Source of the DNA: Aliivibrio sifiae
GTDB taxonomy: Bacteria; Pseudomonadota; Gammaproteobacteria; Enterobacterales; Vibrionaceae
Direction: 5' to 3'
DNA length: 64,000 bases
NCBI RefSeq assembly: GCF_002954705.1
Contig: NZ_MSCO01000002.1
Location: 360,496-424,495 of the forward strand
Positions 9,401-17,180 of this stretch are shown in pieces. Within the stretch, counting starts at the first letter, position 1; every line of letters starts with the position of its first letter. The position numbers and the translations under genes were made by a program. The notes below the pieces were generated by a model that was not told the origin of the DNA, did no database searches, and worked only from the letters and a program-made list of their open reading frames with translations.

Positions 9401-11307
9401 AGAATTGGCTGAACCGAGTGAGGGATGATAAAACTGGCGCATCACAAGCACGTTCTTTCTTTGTCGAATATGCCAATAAGAATCAGAAAGCAACGTTAGA
9501 TGAAGCAACGAAACATTTAGTTAAACGAGCTAAAATTCAAGGTACGTTTAATACCGGGTTCCCTGTGCAAACCAGTTTGTATATGGATGACAAAGAGAAT
9601 GGTTTTGTTGATTTTGCTAAGTTGTTTGACAATACAGCTCAAGATGTAAAATCAGACGATATTGGTTTTAGTCGTTTATTGATACTTAACGATCGAGATG
9701 ATGATAAATCATGGATGCCTTATTCAAAGTGGAAAGAAGAAGGTAAAACAAAGCGTATTACGCCATTTACTCGTGTTAAGTTACAAGTTGTATTGACCAA
9801 CGACGCGTCAGAAGATGCGAAGAAATTCTTTAAAGCAACATTAAGCTATGGTTGTGATCGTGGCTGGCTTGATGTTGATGGCCCTCAATATCAAGTCTTA
9901 TTATCAGCAAAAGAAGTGTCTGATTTAACCGTGTGTGGGCCATCAGATAAAGAATTGACGTCATACTACACACAGCAATTAGGCGATGATTATGCAGCGG
10001 ATAAAGATGAAAAACAAACGTTAACCGCTGTTGAATTTGAACCAACCTATTGGTTCGGTGAGTATGAAATCCCCGGACTTAAACCTCTGTTTTCTGGTTA
10101 TTGGTATGAAAATTTTGATACGTGGAAACAAGATGGTAAATACAAAGCTCTGTCGTATTTCTTTAAGCTTAATCAGCATAAAGTTTTGATAGAAAAACTG
10201 GACGTTGGTGGCGTGCTTTACGATATGAGCAATATTCACTATGGCATTGATGACAACAATACCTATGGAAGTGTTGATGCATCAACTAAACCGTTATATC
10301 TCTTTGATGGGTTAGGTAATCAAAGTGCGGTAATTAATGAAGCTGATTTGCTCGTTGAAAGCTTTGTTAAAGCTAATGAAAGTAGTAAAGGTGCAGGTAA
10401 AAAGCCCTATATAGAAGGAAATATCACATCGCTTGCGGCGTTAAATATAGGAAATAAATTTGAATGGTTTGATAAACAAAAGCCAATTAGTTCTCAACAG
10501 TTTGATTGGAGTAAAGAGCAACCAGCATCGATTTATGTGGCTTTATTAGCAGATAAAGATAACCGTGAAGATTATAAGAGTATTGGTTTCAATCTTGATA
10601 AGATCACTATGCAGCTAAAGTTAAGTATTGAAGAGCAAAACTCTACTTCTCTGTTTAAAGATAATGCAAAAGGACCAAGTTACTTTAGCTCTCTTCATCA
10701 TGTAATGGATATTAGTTATAAAGTAGATATTGATCGCCGCACTGAATTGTTTACCTATAGTAATATTAAATCGAAAGTCGTTGAATTAAATATAAAGAGT
10801 GAAAATCAGAGTGAATTATTAAACTTTGCATCACTGGTCGTTGAGCAAGTTAAACAAACGCCTGATTTTGTTTTAAACCAGACCGCATTAGCATCGAAAA
10901 AACTCTATATCATGAAATTTGATTTGGATTATATGTCTCCAACAGGAAGAAAGGTCAAAGGATTAAGACCATTTGGCCCGATATTGGGTGATGAGAACGG
11001 TGATATTTACTCTTCTGAATTACGTCTTTTGGGATTATATCAAGAAGGTATTGATAAGGGGGAGAGTAAATACTTTTCAGGTTCTCCATTAGCGATAACA
11101 TTGCCAAAAAGTGAGAGCTTTTATGAGGAAGGTTTACCTTGGACTCAAGAGGGAAATAAATCAGCTAACTTAGACATATCAGCACAAGCTAAATGGAAAG
11201 AACTGGATAAAGATAAAGATAAAGAGAAGCAGAAAAAATGGTTGAAAGGTTGGATAGAAGATAAGGCTGAAATTCGATCTGCGCCATCTGATCAAAGTAT
11301 AAGTTAA
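6469..11307 (+). CDS. Giant protein with internal OmpA-like domain, candidate T6SS effector
   Basis: This protein of 1612 residues has no signal peptide or lipobox. Around residues 640-765 it has an OmpA C-terminal-like peptidoglycan-binding fold: HINFKFNSSELP, then YRIQIDGHAG, then AEDRRVEISLL. Hydrophobic, glycine/alanine-rich stretches near 395-480 and 815-860 (VAMLTPIAPVAAGVLLI) could contact membranes. The C-terminal 700 residues are unrecognised. Its gene is the last of a three-gene unit after a MIX protein and a lipoprotein and ends at a strong terminator. Transport by T6SS would explain how a protein with a periplasmic-type domain lacks a signal peptide. It could be a periplasm-acting toxin; the catalytic or pore part is unidentified. 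An apparatus anchor is the alternative, but it lacks the clear single N-terminal membrane segment such anchors have. Confidence 0.6.
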   Translation: MSALKTYDHSVYLLGAYFDLHDNGRKKEFRTWHQSSDLTEDDLHNIRPIPFTPVLVDDAEQPVLWGTNKDGLLCQLGYFDENAAPEAVAKKQTFLRHKQPLTVSELNLDRPYSLMFPPLNVIGQLAETHTSVKALNDSLKDIYSNKLKVEEKYSKLIEFTISKIKVSQLAEPYEKEPGKPLTDQQNDYNAWYDKIIASEVKEIQGIITPAFHSIGVVFSSDLYVGAEVSLIQVKSKQDNSGESEDVLATSFVTKPDPSDDKTNNPEDYKKITPSVVFNFDPKLIDDGYFLLRTRFWVEEYLERQKAILDEGIEVTFPDSVKQGQLKFEASIEHPDSKTVQDVYTYELHEKVTFKPISGFGKLAMVCGDLISLEECLIYQYPTALPSYSDFMTQQGNTVALKGTGVATLGVASAVQKTAQSYTQGFATKGIGVFGDLSSQQIATSVAKNIWSKLTVEGVLPEPLTAGASFLFGLQSVKEARDAFTDAVKLTERVQRFNLTAPQTFGRMVRNGFANKTFMQNALKEMKESFQNQGASVSTRNLAVSWFEGSGYTKLAKGLPIVDSIGSMYDFYQLVDKQGKLEKKSDEAQKDFDGATTDYLQKIVMVKAEADWAKQLSDAIKILNHDGKEQIARIITQGTRAIIHINFKFNSSELPNTGTTLRSDIDKVCEKIAELLKTHPDYRIQIDGHAGRIGSVKANKTIAEDRAKQIEQAILDKAKEDKTLPERIITLSHGKTQPMSADSAKVDMSETGDDSALAEDRRVEISLLPPTYSLALPPSRTGMIDLEKVRQAKQAIDVGQDNNQKEQVLAVFNSLMGVAMLTPIAPVAAGVLLIKEGATIADSGLSFLDSILTEGAYKDFKTKYKNVNELNQLGKIHIEVLQQYRGFKVKIEQQLTKKEEVEAFLKANKTSEELQKRFLLRALALNGLIELFARISLGSSSNSDYKKELISDRVQDYIETYILNDNWEAPQSSYNTMAQNWLNRVRDDKTGASQARSFFVEYANKNQKATLDEATKHLVKRAKIQGTFNTGFPVQTSLYMDDKENGFVDFAKLFDNTAQDVKSDDIGFSRLLILNDRDDDKSWMPYSKWKEEGKTKRITPFTRVKLQVVLTNDASEDAKKFFKATLSYGCDRGWLDVDGPQYQVLLSAKEVSDLTVCGPSDKELTSYYTQQLGDDYAADKDEKQTLTAVEFEPTYWFGEYEIPGLKPLFSGYWYENFDTWKQDGKYKALSYFFKLNQHKVLIEKLDVGGVLYDMSNIHYGIDDNNTYGSVDASTKPLYLFDGLGNQSAVINEADLLVESFVKANESSKGAGKKPYIEGNITSLAALNIGNKFEWFDKQKPISSQQFDWSKEQPASIYVALLADKDNREDYKSIGFNLDKITMQLKLSIEEQNSTSLFKDNAKGPSYFSSLHHVMDISYKVDIDRRTELFTYSNIKSKVVELNIKSENQSELLNFASLVVEQVKQTPDFVLNQTALASKKLYIMKFDLDYMSPTGRKVKGLRPFGPILGDENGDIYSSELRLLGLYQEGIDKGESKYFSGSPLAITLPKSESFYEEGLPWTQEGNKSANLDISAQAKWKELDKDKDKEKQKKWLKGWIEDKAEIRSAPSDQSIS

Positions 11308-11315
11308 TTTCGAAT

Positions 11316-11341
11316 AAAAAACCGCCTGATGGCGGTTTTTT
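11316..11341. terminator. Bidirectional terminator between convergent genes
   Basis: AAAAAACCGCC, loop TGAT, GGCGGTTTTTT. A-tract and T-tract flank the GC stem, so it can stop transcription from the OmpA-domain gene and from the opposing clpV-vasH-lipoprotein unit. Confidence 0.9.
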
Positions 11342-11363
11342 ATTACGATTGGTATTATTTATA

Positions 11364-11864
11364 TTAAGAAGGCTTCATTGAAATAAACGTCGCTTCCTCT
11401 AATTTATCTGCTGTTAAGAATTGTTCTTCACTAAACTCAGCAGAAACATGCTGAGTCATATTGTCCATTTTTCTTGTTGTCGTACTTGGGAGCAATATGT
11501 TCATATTTCCAACTCTTGCAGGATAATTACCATTATAGAAATTTAAATCGTAACTAAAAATAAGGCCTTTATTTTTAGTTTTAGAGATAGTTATCTTACT
11601 CTGGCAATTAGCGATATAAACCCCTTGGTCAGCACATAAATCGAATGTTTTGGTAAAAGGTATTTTACTAAAATAAACAATCACTTCTTTATCGATATAG
11701 CCATTATTGTCTTTTGCTAAGTAATTAAATGAACCTACGTTTTGCGCCTTATTTCCTATGATATGAATATTTTTATATGGTGCTAGTGGGTCAGTAGTAT
11801 GCTCTGGGTTTGAGCATCCAGCAACAACAAGTGCTGCTGGAATAAGTAAAAAATATGGTTTCAT
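11364..11864 (-). CDS. Small lipoprotein in the clpV-vasH operon
   Basis: A 166-residue protein with signal and lipobox VAGC (Cys17, then Ser, so outer-membrane sorting is likely). The mature region has two cysteines (LCADQGVYIANC) that could form a disulfide. No family is recognised. It starts directly after the vasH stop on the same strand, so it is co-expressed with vasH and clpV. Possible roles are a T6SS accessory lipoprotein or an immunity protein for the convergent effector-like operon. Neither is shown by the sequence. Confidence 0.65.
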   Translation of the reverse strand: MKPYFLLIPAALVVAGCSNPEHTTDPLAPYKNIHIIGNKAQNVGSFNYLAKDNNGYIDKEVIVYFSKIPFTKTFDLCADQGVYIANCQSKITISKTKNKGLIFSYDLNFYNGNYPARVGNMNILLPSTTTRKMDNMTQHVSAEFSEEQFLTADKLEEATFISMKPS

Positions 11865-13472
11865 TTAATGTGTATGCTCAGATGAAATGTTGTGTTTTTT
11901 CATTTTATGGTTAAGCGTACTTAATGGGAGGGCAAGGTACTCAGCCACTCGTTTTGTTTGCCAGTTATAAGTGTTTAAGCATTCAATTAGAATGTTTTTC
12001 TCATAACTACCAACGATGTCTTTAAGGGAGTTCATACCATCTGCGTCCTCTTCAGAAGGTAGCTCTACTTGTACTTGAGTGGTAATTTCTTCTGCTTGAA
12101 TCAGGTCACTTTCTCCAAATTCAATTGATGCAATGGTTTCAAAGTCAGATAAGAAAACAGATCGTTCTACGATGTTTTTAAGCTCTCGAACATTACCGGG
12201 GTAGGTGTATTCTAATAACTGTTTACGTACTTGCTTATTAAGAACTGGTGGTTCGATATTCATGCTTTCACTGAGCTGCTTAATAAAGTGTTCAGAAAGA
12301 GGAATAATGTCCGCTTGTCGTTCTTTTAGTGGTGGAATGGTGATTGGAAAGACGTTTAAACGATAGAATAAATCAGCTCTAAATTCATTCTTTTTAATTT
12401 TATCCATCAAATTAGCGTGCGTTGCTGCTAATACTCTTATATCTACCGCGATTTCTTTATTCGCCCCAAGAGGTCTAAATTTACGCTCTTGTAGTACTCG
12501 TAACAACTTTGCTTGCAATAGTAATGGCATATCTCCTATCTCATCCAAGAAAAGGGTACCGCCATTAGCCGCTTCAAAAAGTCCAACTTTGTCTTTGTCT
12601 GCGCCAGTAAATGCGCCTTTTTTATGACCAAAGAGTTCTGATTCTAATAATTGCTCAGGAATGGCTGCGCAGTTTTGTACAATCAATGCTTGTTGTGAAC
12701 GGTCTGAATTATCGTGAATATACTGGGCGATAACTTCTTTACCTACGCCTGTTTCACCACGGATAAGTATATCAACGGGCAGAGTTAGTACTTTATTTAA
12801 TCGGTCTAAAGCGTTAATCATTACATCACTTTCAGCAATAGGACCGTTATATTGGCTTTGTTTTCGCTGTTTTAACTGATTGTTTTCTCGCACAAGACTT
12901 GCATTATCTTTAGACAGTTCTTTGATCATATAGCCATAAGTTTCAAGCCAAACTGCTTGACGAATACTGGTTGCTGCTATTTGACAAAATGCGGTTAAAC
13001 TTGCTTCATCGTTAATGGCGTTTAAATTGAATAACACCAACAACCCGACGGTTTTTCGTTCGTTATCGATGAGAGGCCATGCTAATAGATTTTGGCTTTT
13101 TCGATTTAAAATGGTCTCAGATTGATAAATATCATCACAATAATAACCATTGTATTGATAGAGGTCGTTAATCAGAACCACCTCACCATTACGAATCGCA
13201 TAATTAAAGGGATCCGTTTCATTGGTTGATTCTAGCGTTAAAGGTAACCAAGGGTGATCTGCTAATATTTGCTCGTTATGATGAACAACACTTGGGATAA
13301 GTGCTTGTCCTGTTTGATCTAATACGTAAATAATACCGTGGTCAGCAAAAGTAAGCTGACGTGCTGCTGCCAAAATAGCGTCTAGAGTTAACGCTAATTG
13401 GCTGCGATCAGCTAGAGACTGGCTAATCGCAAGTAGGGCATTATTTAGGTTGTCTGGCTTAGCTAAAGACAT
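11865..13472 (-). CDS. vasH: VasH-type sigma54-dependent transcriptional activator
   Basis: A 535-residue bacterial enhancer-binding protein. A GAF-like sensor domain covers about residues 20-180. The AAA+ domain has Walker A GETGVGKE (239-246), the sigma54-contact loop GAFTGA (286-291) and Walker B GGTLFLDE (304-311). A Fis-type helix-turn-helix (KRVAEYLALPLSTLNHKMKKH) ends the protein. It should open sigma54 promoters of the cluster; a near-perfect -24/-12 site precedes hcp. Its start overlaps the end of clpV by 14 bases, so the two are coupled. All residues needed for ATP use and sigma54 contact are present. Confidence 0.95.
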   Translation of the reverse strand: MSLAKPDNLNNALLAISQSLADRSQLALTLDAILAAARQLTFADHGIIYVLDQTGQALIPSVVHHNEQILADHPWLPLTLESTNETDPFNYAIRNGEVVLINDLYQYNGYYCDDIYQSETILNRKSQNLLAWPLIDNERKTVGLLVLFNLNAINDEASLTAFCQIAATSIRQAVWLETYGYMIKELSKDNASLVRENNQLKQRKQSQYNGPIAESDVMINALDRLNKVLTLPVDILIRGETGVGKEVIAQYIHDNSDRSQQALIVQNCAAIPEQLLESELFGHKKGAFTGADKDKVGLFEAANGGTLFLDEIGDMPLLLQAKLLRVLQERKFRPLGANKEIAVDIRVLAATHANLMDKIKKNEFRADLFYRLNVFPITIPPLKERQADIIPLSEHFIKQLSESMNIEPPVLNKQVRKQLLEYTYPGNVRELKNIVERSVFLSDFETIASIEFGESDLIQAEEITTQVQVELPSEEDADGMNSLKDIVGSYEKNILIECLNTYNWQTKRVAEYLALPLSTLNHKMKKHNISSEHTH

Positions 13473-16128
13473 AACCTAAGGTTCCTTGGTCATCAATTGA
13501 AATGACAATTTGTGTATGTACTTCATCTTTGTCATGAGCCAAAAGCTGAGTCGAAAGTTGAGGCAATAATTGACGGTTGATAACGGCATCAATGTTACGA
13601 GCACCAGTTTCAGCTAGACGGCAATTAGCAAGGATAAATGATACTAATTCATCACTGTAGCTTAACGTTAATTTATGATGTTTCTCTAATCGGGCAGATA
13701 CTTTATTAAGTTTATGTACGATAATGTCGGTCATTGCTTCATCATTTAGAGGCAAGAATGGTAATACATTCATACGTGCTAATAATGCAGGTTTGAAATG
13801 GTTATTTAAGGTAGGACGAATAGCCTCGGCAACAATGTTTGCGTCAATGTCTTTTGACTGTTGAACAAGAGATTCAATCTCATGTGTTGCTAAGTTACTT
13901 GTCATGATGATAAGCGTGTTTTTAAAGTCAATAGTACGACCTTCACCATCATTTAATGTCCCTTTATCAAATACTTGATAGAACAAGTTAAGAACTTCAG
14001 GATCGGCTTTTTCTACTTCATCTAACAGAACAACAGAATAAGGACGTTGACGTACTGCTTCAGTTAGCATTCCACCTTCACCGTAGCCAACATAACCAGG
14101 AGGAGAACCAATTAAGCGAGAAACTGTGTGCTTCTCTTGGAACTCAGACATATTGATTGTTGTCATAAAGCGCTCACCACCGAACATTTGGTCGGCAATG
14201 GCACGAGCAGTTTCTGTTTTACCTACGCCACTTGGGCCAACTAATAAGAAAACACCGGTTGGAGCATCAGGGTTAACTAATCCTGCTTTTGCTGTTTGTA
14301 ATCCTTCGGTCAGCGCTTGAATAGCAAAAGGTTGGCCTTTAATACTTTCTGTTAGTGCAGATTGTAGGTTTAATGTCGTTGCGGCTTCATCTTGCAGCAT
14401 TTTCCCCATAGGGATCCCTGTCCAATCAGAAATAACATGACTGATCTCATCAGGTCCTACTTCAAAATGTACAAGAGGATGAGCGCCACGTACGCTTTCT
14501 AATTGCTCATTACAGGTATGAATTGCTTGGCGAGTTTCTTCTTCAGTAAAGTGATGGCAGTTAGGCAAATCGTCTTCTGATGCTTCTGATTGTTCATTCG
14601 TATCGACTGACTCTTCAGAGGTTAATGATTGAAGGTGGGCACGAAGTTCAATCATTTCATAAATAAAGGCTTGTTCTTTTTTCCATTGGTGTTGTAACAC
14701 AGCTTGCTCTTCTAGAGCTTCATCCATGCGTTCTTGTAACTCAGGAATGGCAGCTAAGGCATGTCTATCACCCGTTTGTTGTAACTGATCTCGCTTAAGG
14801 GCTTCAAGTTCACGGCTTAGCGCAGCAATCTCTTGTTGTAATGTTTCAATCGGAGCAGGTACCGCATTTAAACTGATATTTACACGAGCACACGCCGTAT
14901 CAAGTACATCAATGGCTTTATCTGGCAATTGGCGACCTGAAATGTAACGGTCTGATAGCATTGCGGCTGCTGTGATTGCATCATCACGGACATAAACGCT
15001 GTGTGATTTTTCATAAACAGATCGTAAACCACGAATGATTAAAACTGCTTGCTCTGTTGATGGCTCATCTAATTTAACCAGTTGGAATCGACGAGCTAGG
15101 GCAGGGTCTTTTTCAAAGTATTTTTTGTATTCAGACCATGTTGTTGTCGCGATGGTTTTTACTTCACCACGCGCTAATGCTGGTTTTAGTAAGTTTGCAG
15201 CGTCACTTCCGCCTGCTTGATTACCGCCACCAACAAGAGTGTGTGCTTCATCAATGAAAAGAATGATTGGGGTAGGTGAGTTTTTTACTTCATCAAGTAC
15301 GGCGTTTAGGCGTTTTTCAAATTCACCTTTTACACTTGCACCTGCTTGCAGTAATCCCATGTCTAAACCGTAAAGCTCTACGCCTTTTAGACAATCAGGC
15401 ACTTCACCTTGTACGATTTTAAGTGCTAAACCTTCAACAACCGCTGTTTTACCTACACCAGGTTCGCCAACGGCTATCGGGTTGTTTTTACGGCGACGAG
15501 CTAAGATATCTATAATTTGACGGATCTCTTGATCACGACAAAAAACTGGATCAATCTCACCTTTACGGGCTTTACCAGTAAAGTCGGTCGTGAACTGACT
15601 TAATGCAGAGCCATCTTCACGTGCGTGTGTTTGCTCTGATGTTGCGACTTGAGATTCAAGCGATTGCGAGGTTAGCTCGGCAAAGTTTCGTTTTAAGGTT
15701 TCAGGGTTAATACTTTCTAATAATGAAGAATAACTGTGTTGCCCGTATCGTAATGGGTTACTGATTAAAGTAAGTAATAATGCACCAGAACGGATTTTTG
15801 TTTCAGATAGATCAAGAGAAGAAACAAGCCAAGCTTCTTGTAACCATTCAATCAGCATTGCTGAGAAAACAGGTTTACCACCATGATTTTGATGATTGTT
15901 CTCTAAACTTGATTTAATACTCTGGCGTAAAAGATTTTCTGAACAATCAAAATGAGAAAGTAATTGGTCAAAATCACTGTTTGGGCGTTCTAATAAGCTT
16001 AATAGAAAGTGTTCGATTTGAACTTCTGATGCTCGTTCAGAAACAGCAAGAGTAGCTGCATCTTCTAAAGCCACTTTAGTAATAGTGTGTAGACGTTGTA
16101 TTAAAGAGGAGAGATTTATATTTATCAT
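13459..16128 (-). CDS. clpV: T6SS sheath-disassembly ATPase ClpV (TssH)
   Basis: An 889-residue double-AAA+ unfoldase. The N-terminal Clp-N repeats (about 1-150) bind the contracted sheath. The first Walker A is GEPGVGKT at 221-228 and the second is GPSGVGKTE near 630. A coiled-coil M domain lies between ([11 protein letters not shown] region). In the family it hexamerises and recycles TssB/TssC after firing. It is the first gene of the minus-strand unit clpV-vasH-lipoprotein and is divergent from hcp across a 464-base control region. Confidence 0.97.
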   Translation of the reverse strand: MININLSSLIQRLHTITKVALEDAATLAVSERASEVQIEHFLLSLLERPNSDFDQLLSHFDCSENLLRQSIKSSLENNHQNHGGKPVFSAMLIEWLQEAWLVSSLDLSETKIRSGALLLTLISNPLRYGQHSYSSLLESINPETLKRNFAELTSQSLESQVATSEQTHAREDGSALSQFTTDFTGKARKGEIDPVFCRDQEIRQIIDILARRRKNNPIAVGEPGVGKTAVVEGLALKIVQGEVPDCLKGVELYGLDMGLLQAGASVKGEFEKRLNAVLDEVKNSPTPIILFIDEAHTLVGGGNQAGGSDAANLLKPALARGEVKTIATTTWSEYKKYFEKDPALARRFQLVKLDEPSTEQAVLIIRGLRSVYEKSHSVYVRDDAITAAAMLSDRYISGRQLPDKAIDVLDTACARVNISLNAVPAPIETLQQEIAALSRELEALKRDQLQQTGDRHALAAIPELQERMDEALEEQAVLQHQWKKEQAFIYEMIELRAHLQSLTSEESVDTNEQSEASEDDLPNCHHFTEEETRQAIHTCNEQLESVRGAHPLVHFEVGPDEISHVISDWTGIPMGKMLQDEAATTLNLQSALTESIKGQPFAIQALTEGLQTAKAGLVNPDAPTGVFLLVGPSGVGKTETARAIADQMFGGERFMTTINMSEFQEKHTVSRLIGSPPGYVGYGEGGMLTEAVRQRPYSVVLLDEVEKADPEVLNLFYQVFDKGTLNDGEGRTIDFKNTLIIMTSNLATHEIESLVQQSKDIDANIVAEAIRPTLNNHFKPALLARMNVLPFLPLNDEAMTDIIVHKLNKVSARLEKHHKLTLSYSDELVSFILANCRLAETGARNIDAVINRQLLPQLSTQLLAHDKDEVHTQIVISIDDQGTLGYVFS

Positions 16129-16296
16129 GAGTAGTATCTATCTTTAGCCAATGTGAAAAATTGTGCCGAGTATACTAAATATAAAAATATCTTTTTTTTA
16201 GAATGCTATTTGTAACACCGTCTTTTAGATGAAATATAGGTGTATGACTTTATTATTATCATTATTAATTAATGCTTTTGGTTATTCTGATTTTTA

Positions 16297-16312
16297 TAAT
16301 AGTTATTATCAC
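16297..16312 (+). promoter_or_regulatory. Candidate activator (VasH) binding site upstream of hcp
   Basis: AATAGTTATTATCACT lies about 190 bases upstream of the sigma54 promoter, a normal enhancer distance, and recurs exactly upstream of the barrel-tagH-tssJKL operon. Partial dyad symmetry surrounds it (ATAGT, seven bases, ACTAT). Assignment to VasH is inference. Confidence 0.4.
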
Positions 16313-16399
16313 TATAATGCATGTCATTATGACTTTTTTGTTATTTGTGTTTTATATTAACTACCATTATTAGTATATGAAGATACAATGATTCTTGTC

Positions 16400-16435
16400 A
16401 TCCAATTTCTTGTTAAAATAAACAAGAAATTGGAT
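16400..16435. repeat. Perfect 15-bp inverted repeat upstream of hcp
   Basis: ATCCAATTTCTTGTT (16400-16414), a 6-base loop, then its exact reverse complement (16421-16435). No T-run follows, so it is not a standard terminator. It lies between the putative enhancer and the sigma54 promoter. Confidence 0.8.
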
Positions 16436-16496
16436 CTATAAATTGACTTTAATTTTATATTTCTTATAAGTCATTGATTATATTTGACTTAAAGGT

Positions 16497-16512
16497 TGGC
16501 ATGGCTGTTGCT
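16497..16512 (+). promoter_or_regulatory. Sigma54 (-24/-12) promoter of hcp
   Basis: TGGCATGGCTGTTGCT matches the consensus TGGCAYRNNNNTTGCW at every defined position, with GG and GC ten bases apart. It lies about 80 bases upstream of the hcp ATG. The neighbouring vasH gene encodes the expected activator. Confidence 0.85.
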
Positions 16513-16592
16513 ATATGTACATTACAATCGTAGTGATAAACGATTTGGTAAAATTAAATACTCTTATATATAAACAATGAAAGGATAATAGA

Positions 16593-17111
16593 ATGCCAAC
16601 TCCAGCATATATGTCAATTAAAGGTCAAACTCAAGGCGATATTACTAAAGATGCATACTCTGCAGATTCAGTTGGTAATACATGGCAGGAAGCTCACGTT
16701 GATGAATTCCTAGTTCAAGAACTTGACCACGTATTAACAGTTCCACGTGATCCACAAAGTGGTCAACCTACTGGTCAACGTGTTCACCGTCCTGTGATCG
16801 TAACTAAACAACAAGACCGTTGTTCTCCACTACTATTTAACGCTTTAGTATCTGGTGAGAAACTGCCTGAATGTAGCATTAACTTCTACCGTACTTCTAC
16901 TTCTGGTAAGCAAGAGCATTACTACACAATCAAACTAATTGATGCACTATTGGTTGATATGCAAACACGTATGGCTCATTGCCAAGATGCTGCAACGTCT
17001 GATCGTGTTACTGAAGAAGTTCTTAAGTTCACTTACCGTGCAATTGAAGTAACTCATGAAACATGTGGTACTGCGGGTAACGATGACTGGCGTACTCCAC
17101 GCGAAGCTTAA
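16593..17111 (+). CDS. hcp: Hcp (TssD), T6SS tube protein
   Basis: A 172-residue Hcp with the usual opening MPTPAYMSIKGQTQGDI and the HRPVIVTKQQDRCSPLL and YYTIKLIDALLVD segments. Hexamers stack into the inner tube, which is expelled when the sheath contracts and is the classic secretion marker. AAGGA precedes the ATG. It is driven by a sigma54 promoter and followed by a terminator before vgrG, so hcp message should exceed that of downstream genes. The length and motifs suggest a plain tube subunit without a fused toxin. Confidence 0.98.
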   Translation: MPTPAYMSIKGQTQGDITKDAYSADSVGNTWQEAHVDEFLVQELDHVLTVPRDPQSGQPTGQRVHRPVIVTKQQDRCSPLLFNALVSGEKLPECSINFYRTSTSGKQEHYYTIKLIDALLVDMQTRMAHCQDAATSDRVTEEVLKFTYRAIEVTHETCGTAGNDDWRTPREA

Positions 17112-17132
17112 TAGCCTTTGCGTTAAATAGTT

Positions 17133-17158
17133 AGGGCCACATTGTTGGCCCTCTTTTT
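17133..17158 (+). terminator. Terminator/attenuator between hcp and vgrG
   Basis: AGGGCCA pairs with TGGCCCT around a 6-base loop, followed by CTTTTT. It starts 22 bases after the hcp stop. Since vgrG follows closely on the same strand, partial read-through is likely. Confidence 0.85.
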
Positions 17159-17180
17159 ATATTAGTATCAGGTAAAAGAT

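Larger units (their letters stand above)
16129..16592. promoter_or_regulatory. Divergent control region clpV / hcp
   Basis: This 464-base gene-free, AT-rich region carries the hcp sigma54 promoter (16497-16512), a perfect 15-bp hairpin (16400-16435) and a dyad-like motif (about 16292-16318) shared with another T6SS promoter region. For clpV, a weak sigma54-like match on the minus strand near 16155-16170 (CGGCAC then TTCA) lacks the -12 GC. Confidence 0.6.

Noticed and set aside
7734..10239. Minus-strand open frames inside the giant OmpA-domain gene
   Set aside because: They lie wholly opposite a well-supported gene and show no recognisable protein features.
6469..11307. TagL/TagN-type peptidoglycan anchor of the apparatus
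   Set aside because: Such anchors carry an N-terminal membrane helix or lipobox; this protein has neither and is far larger.
16150..16172. Sigma54 promoter for clpV
   Set aside because: CGGCAC is followed at the right distance by TTCA, not TTGC; too weak to list as a promoter.
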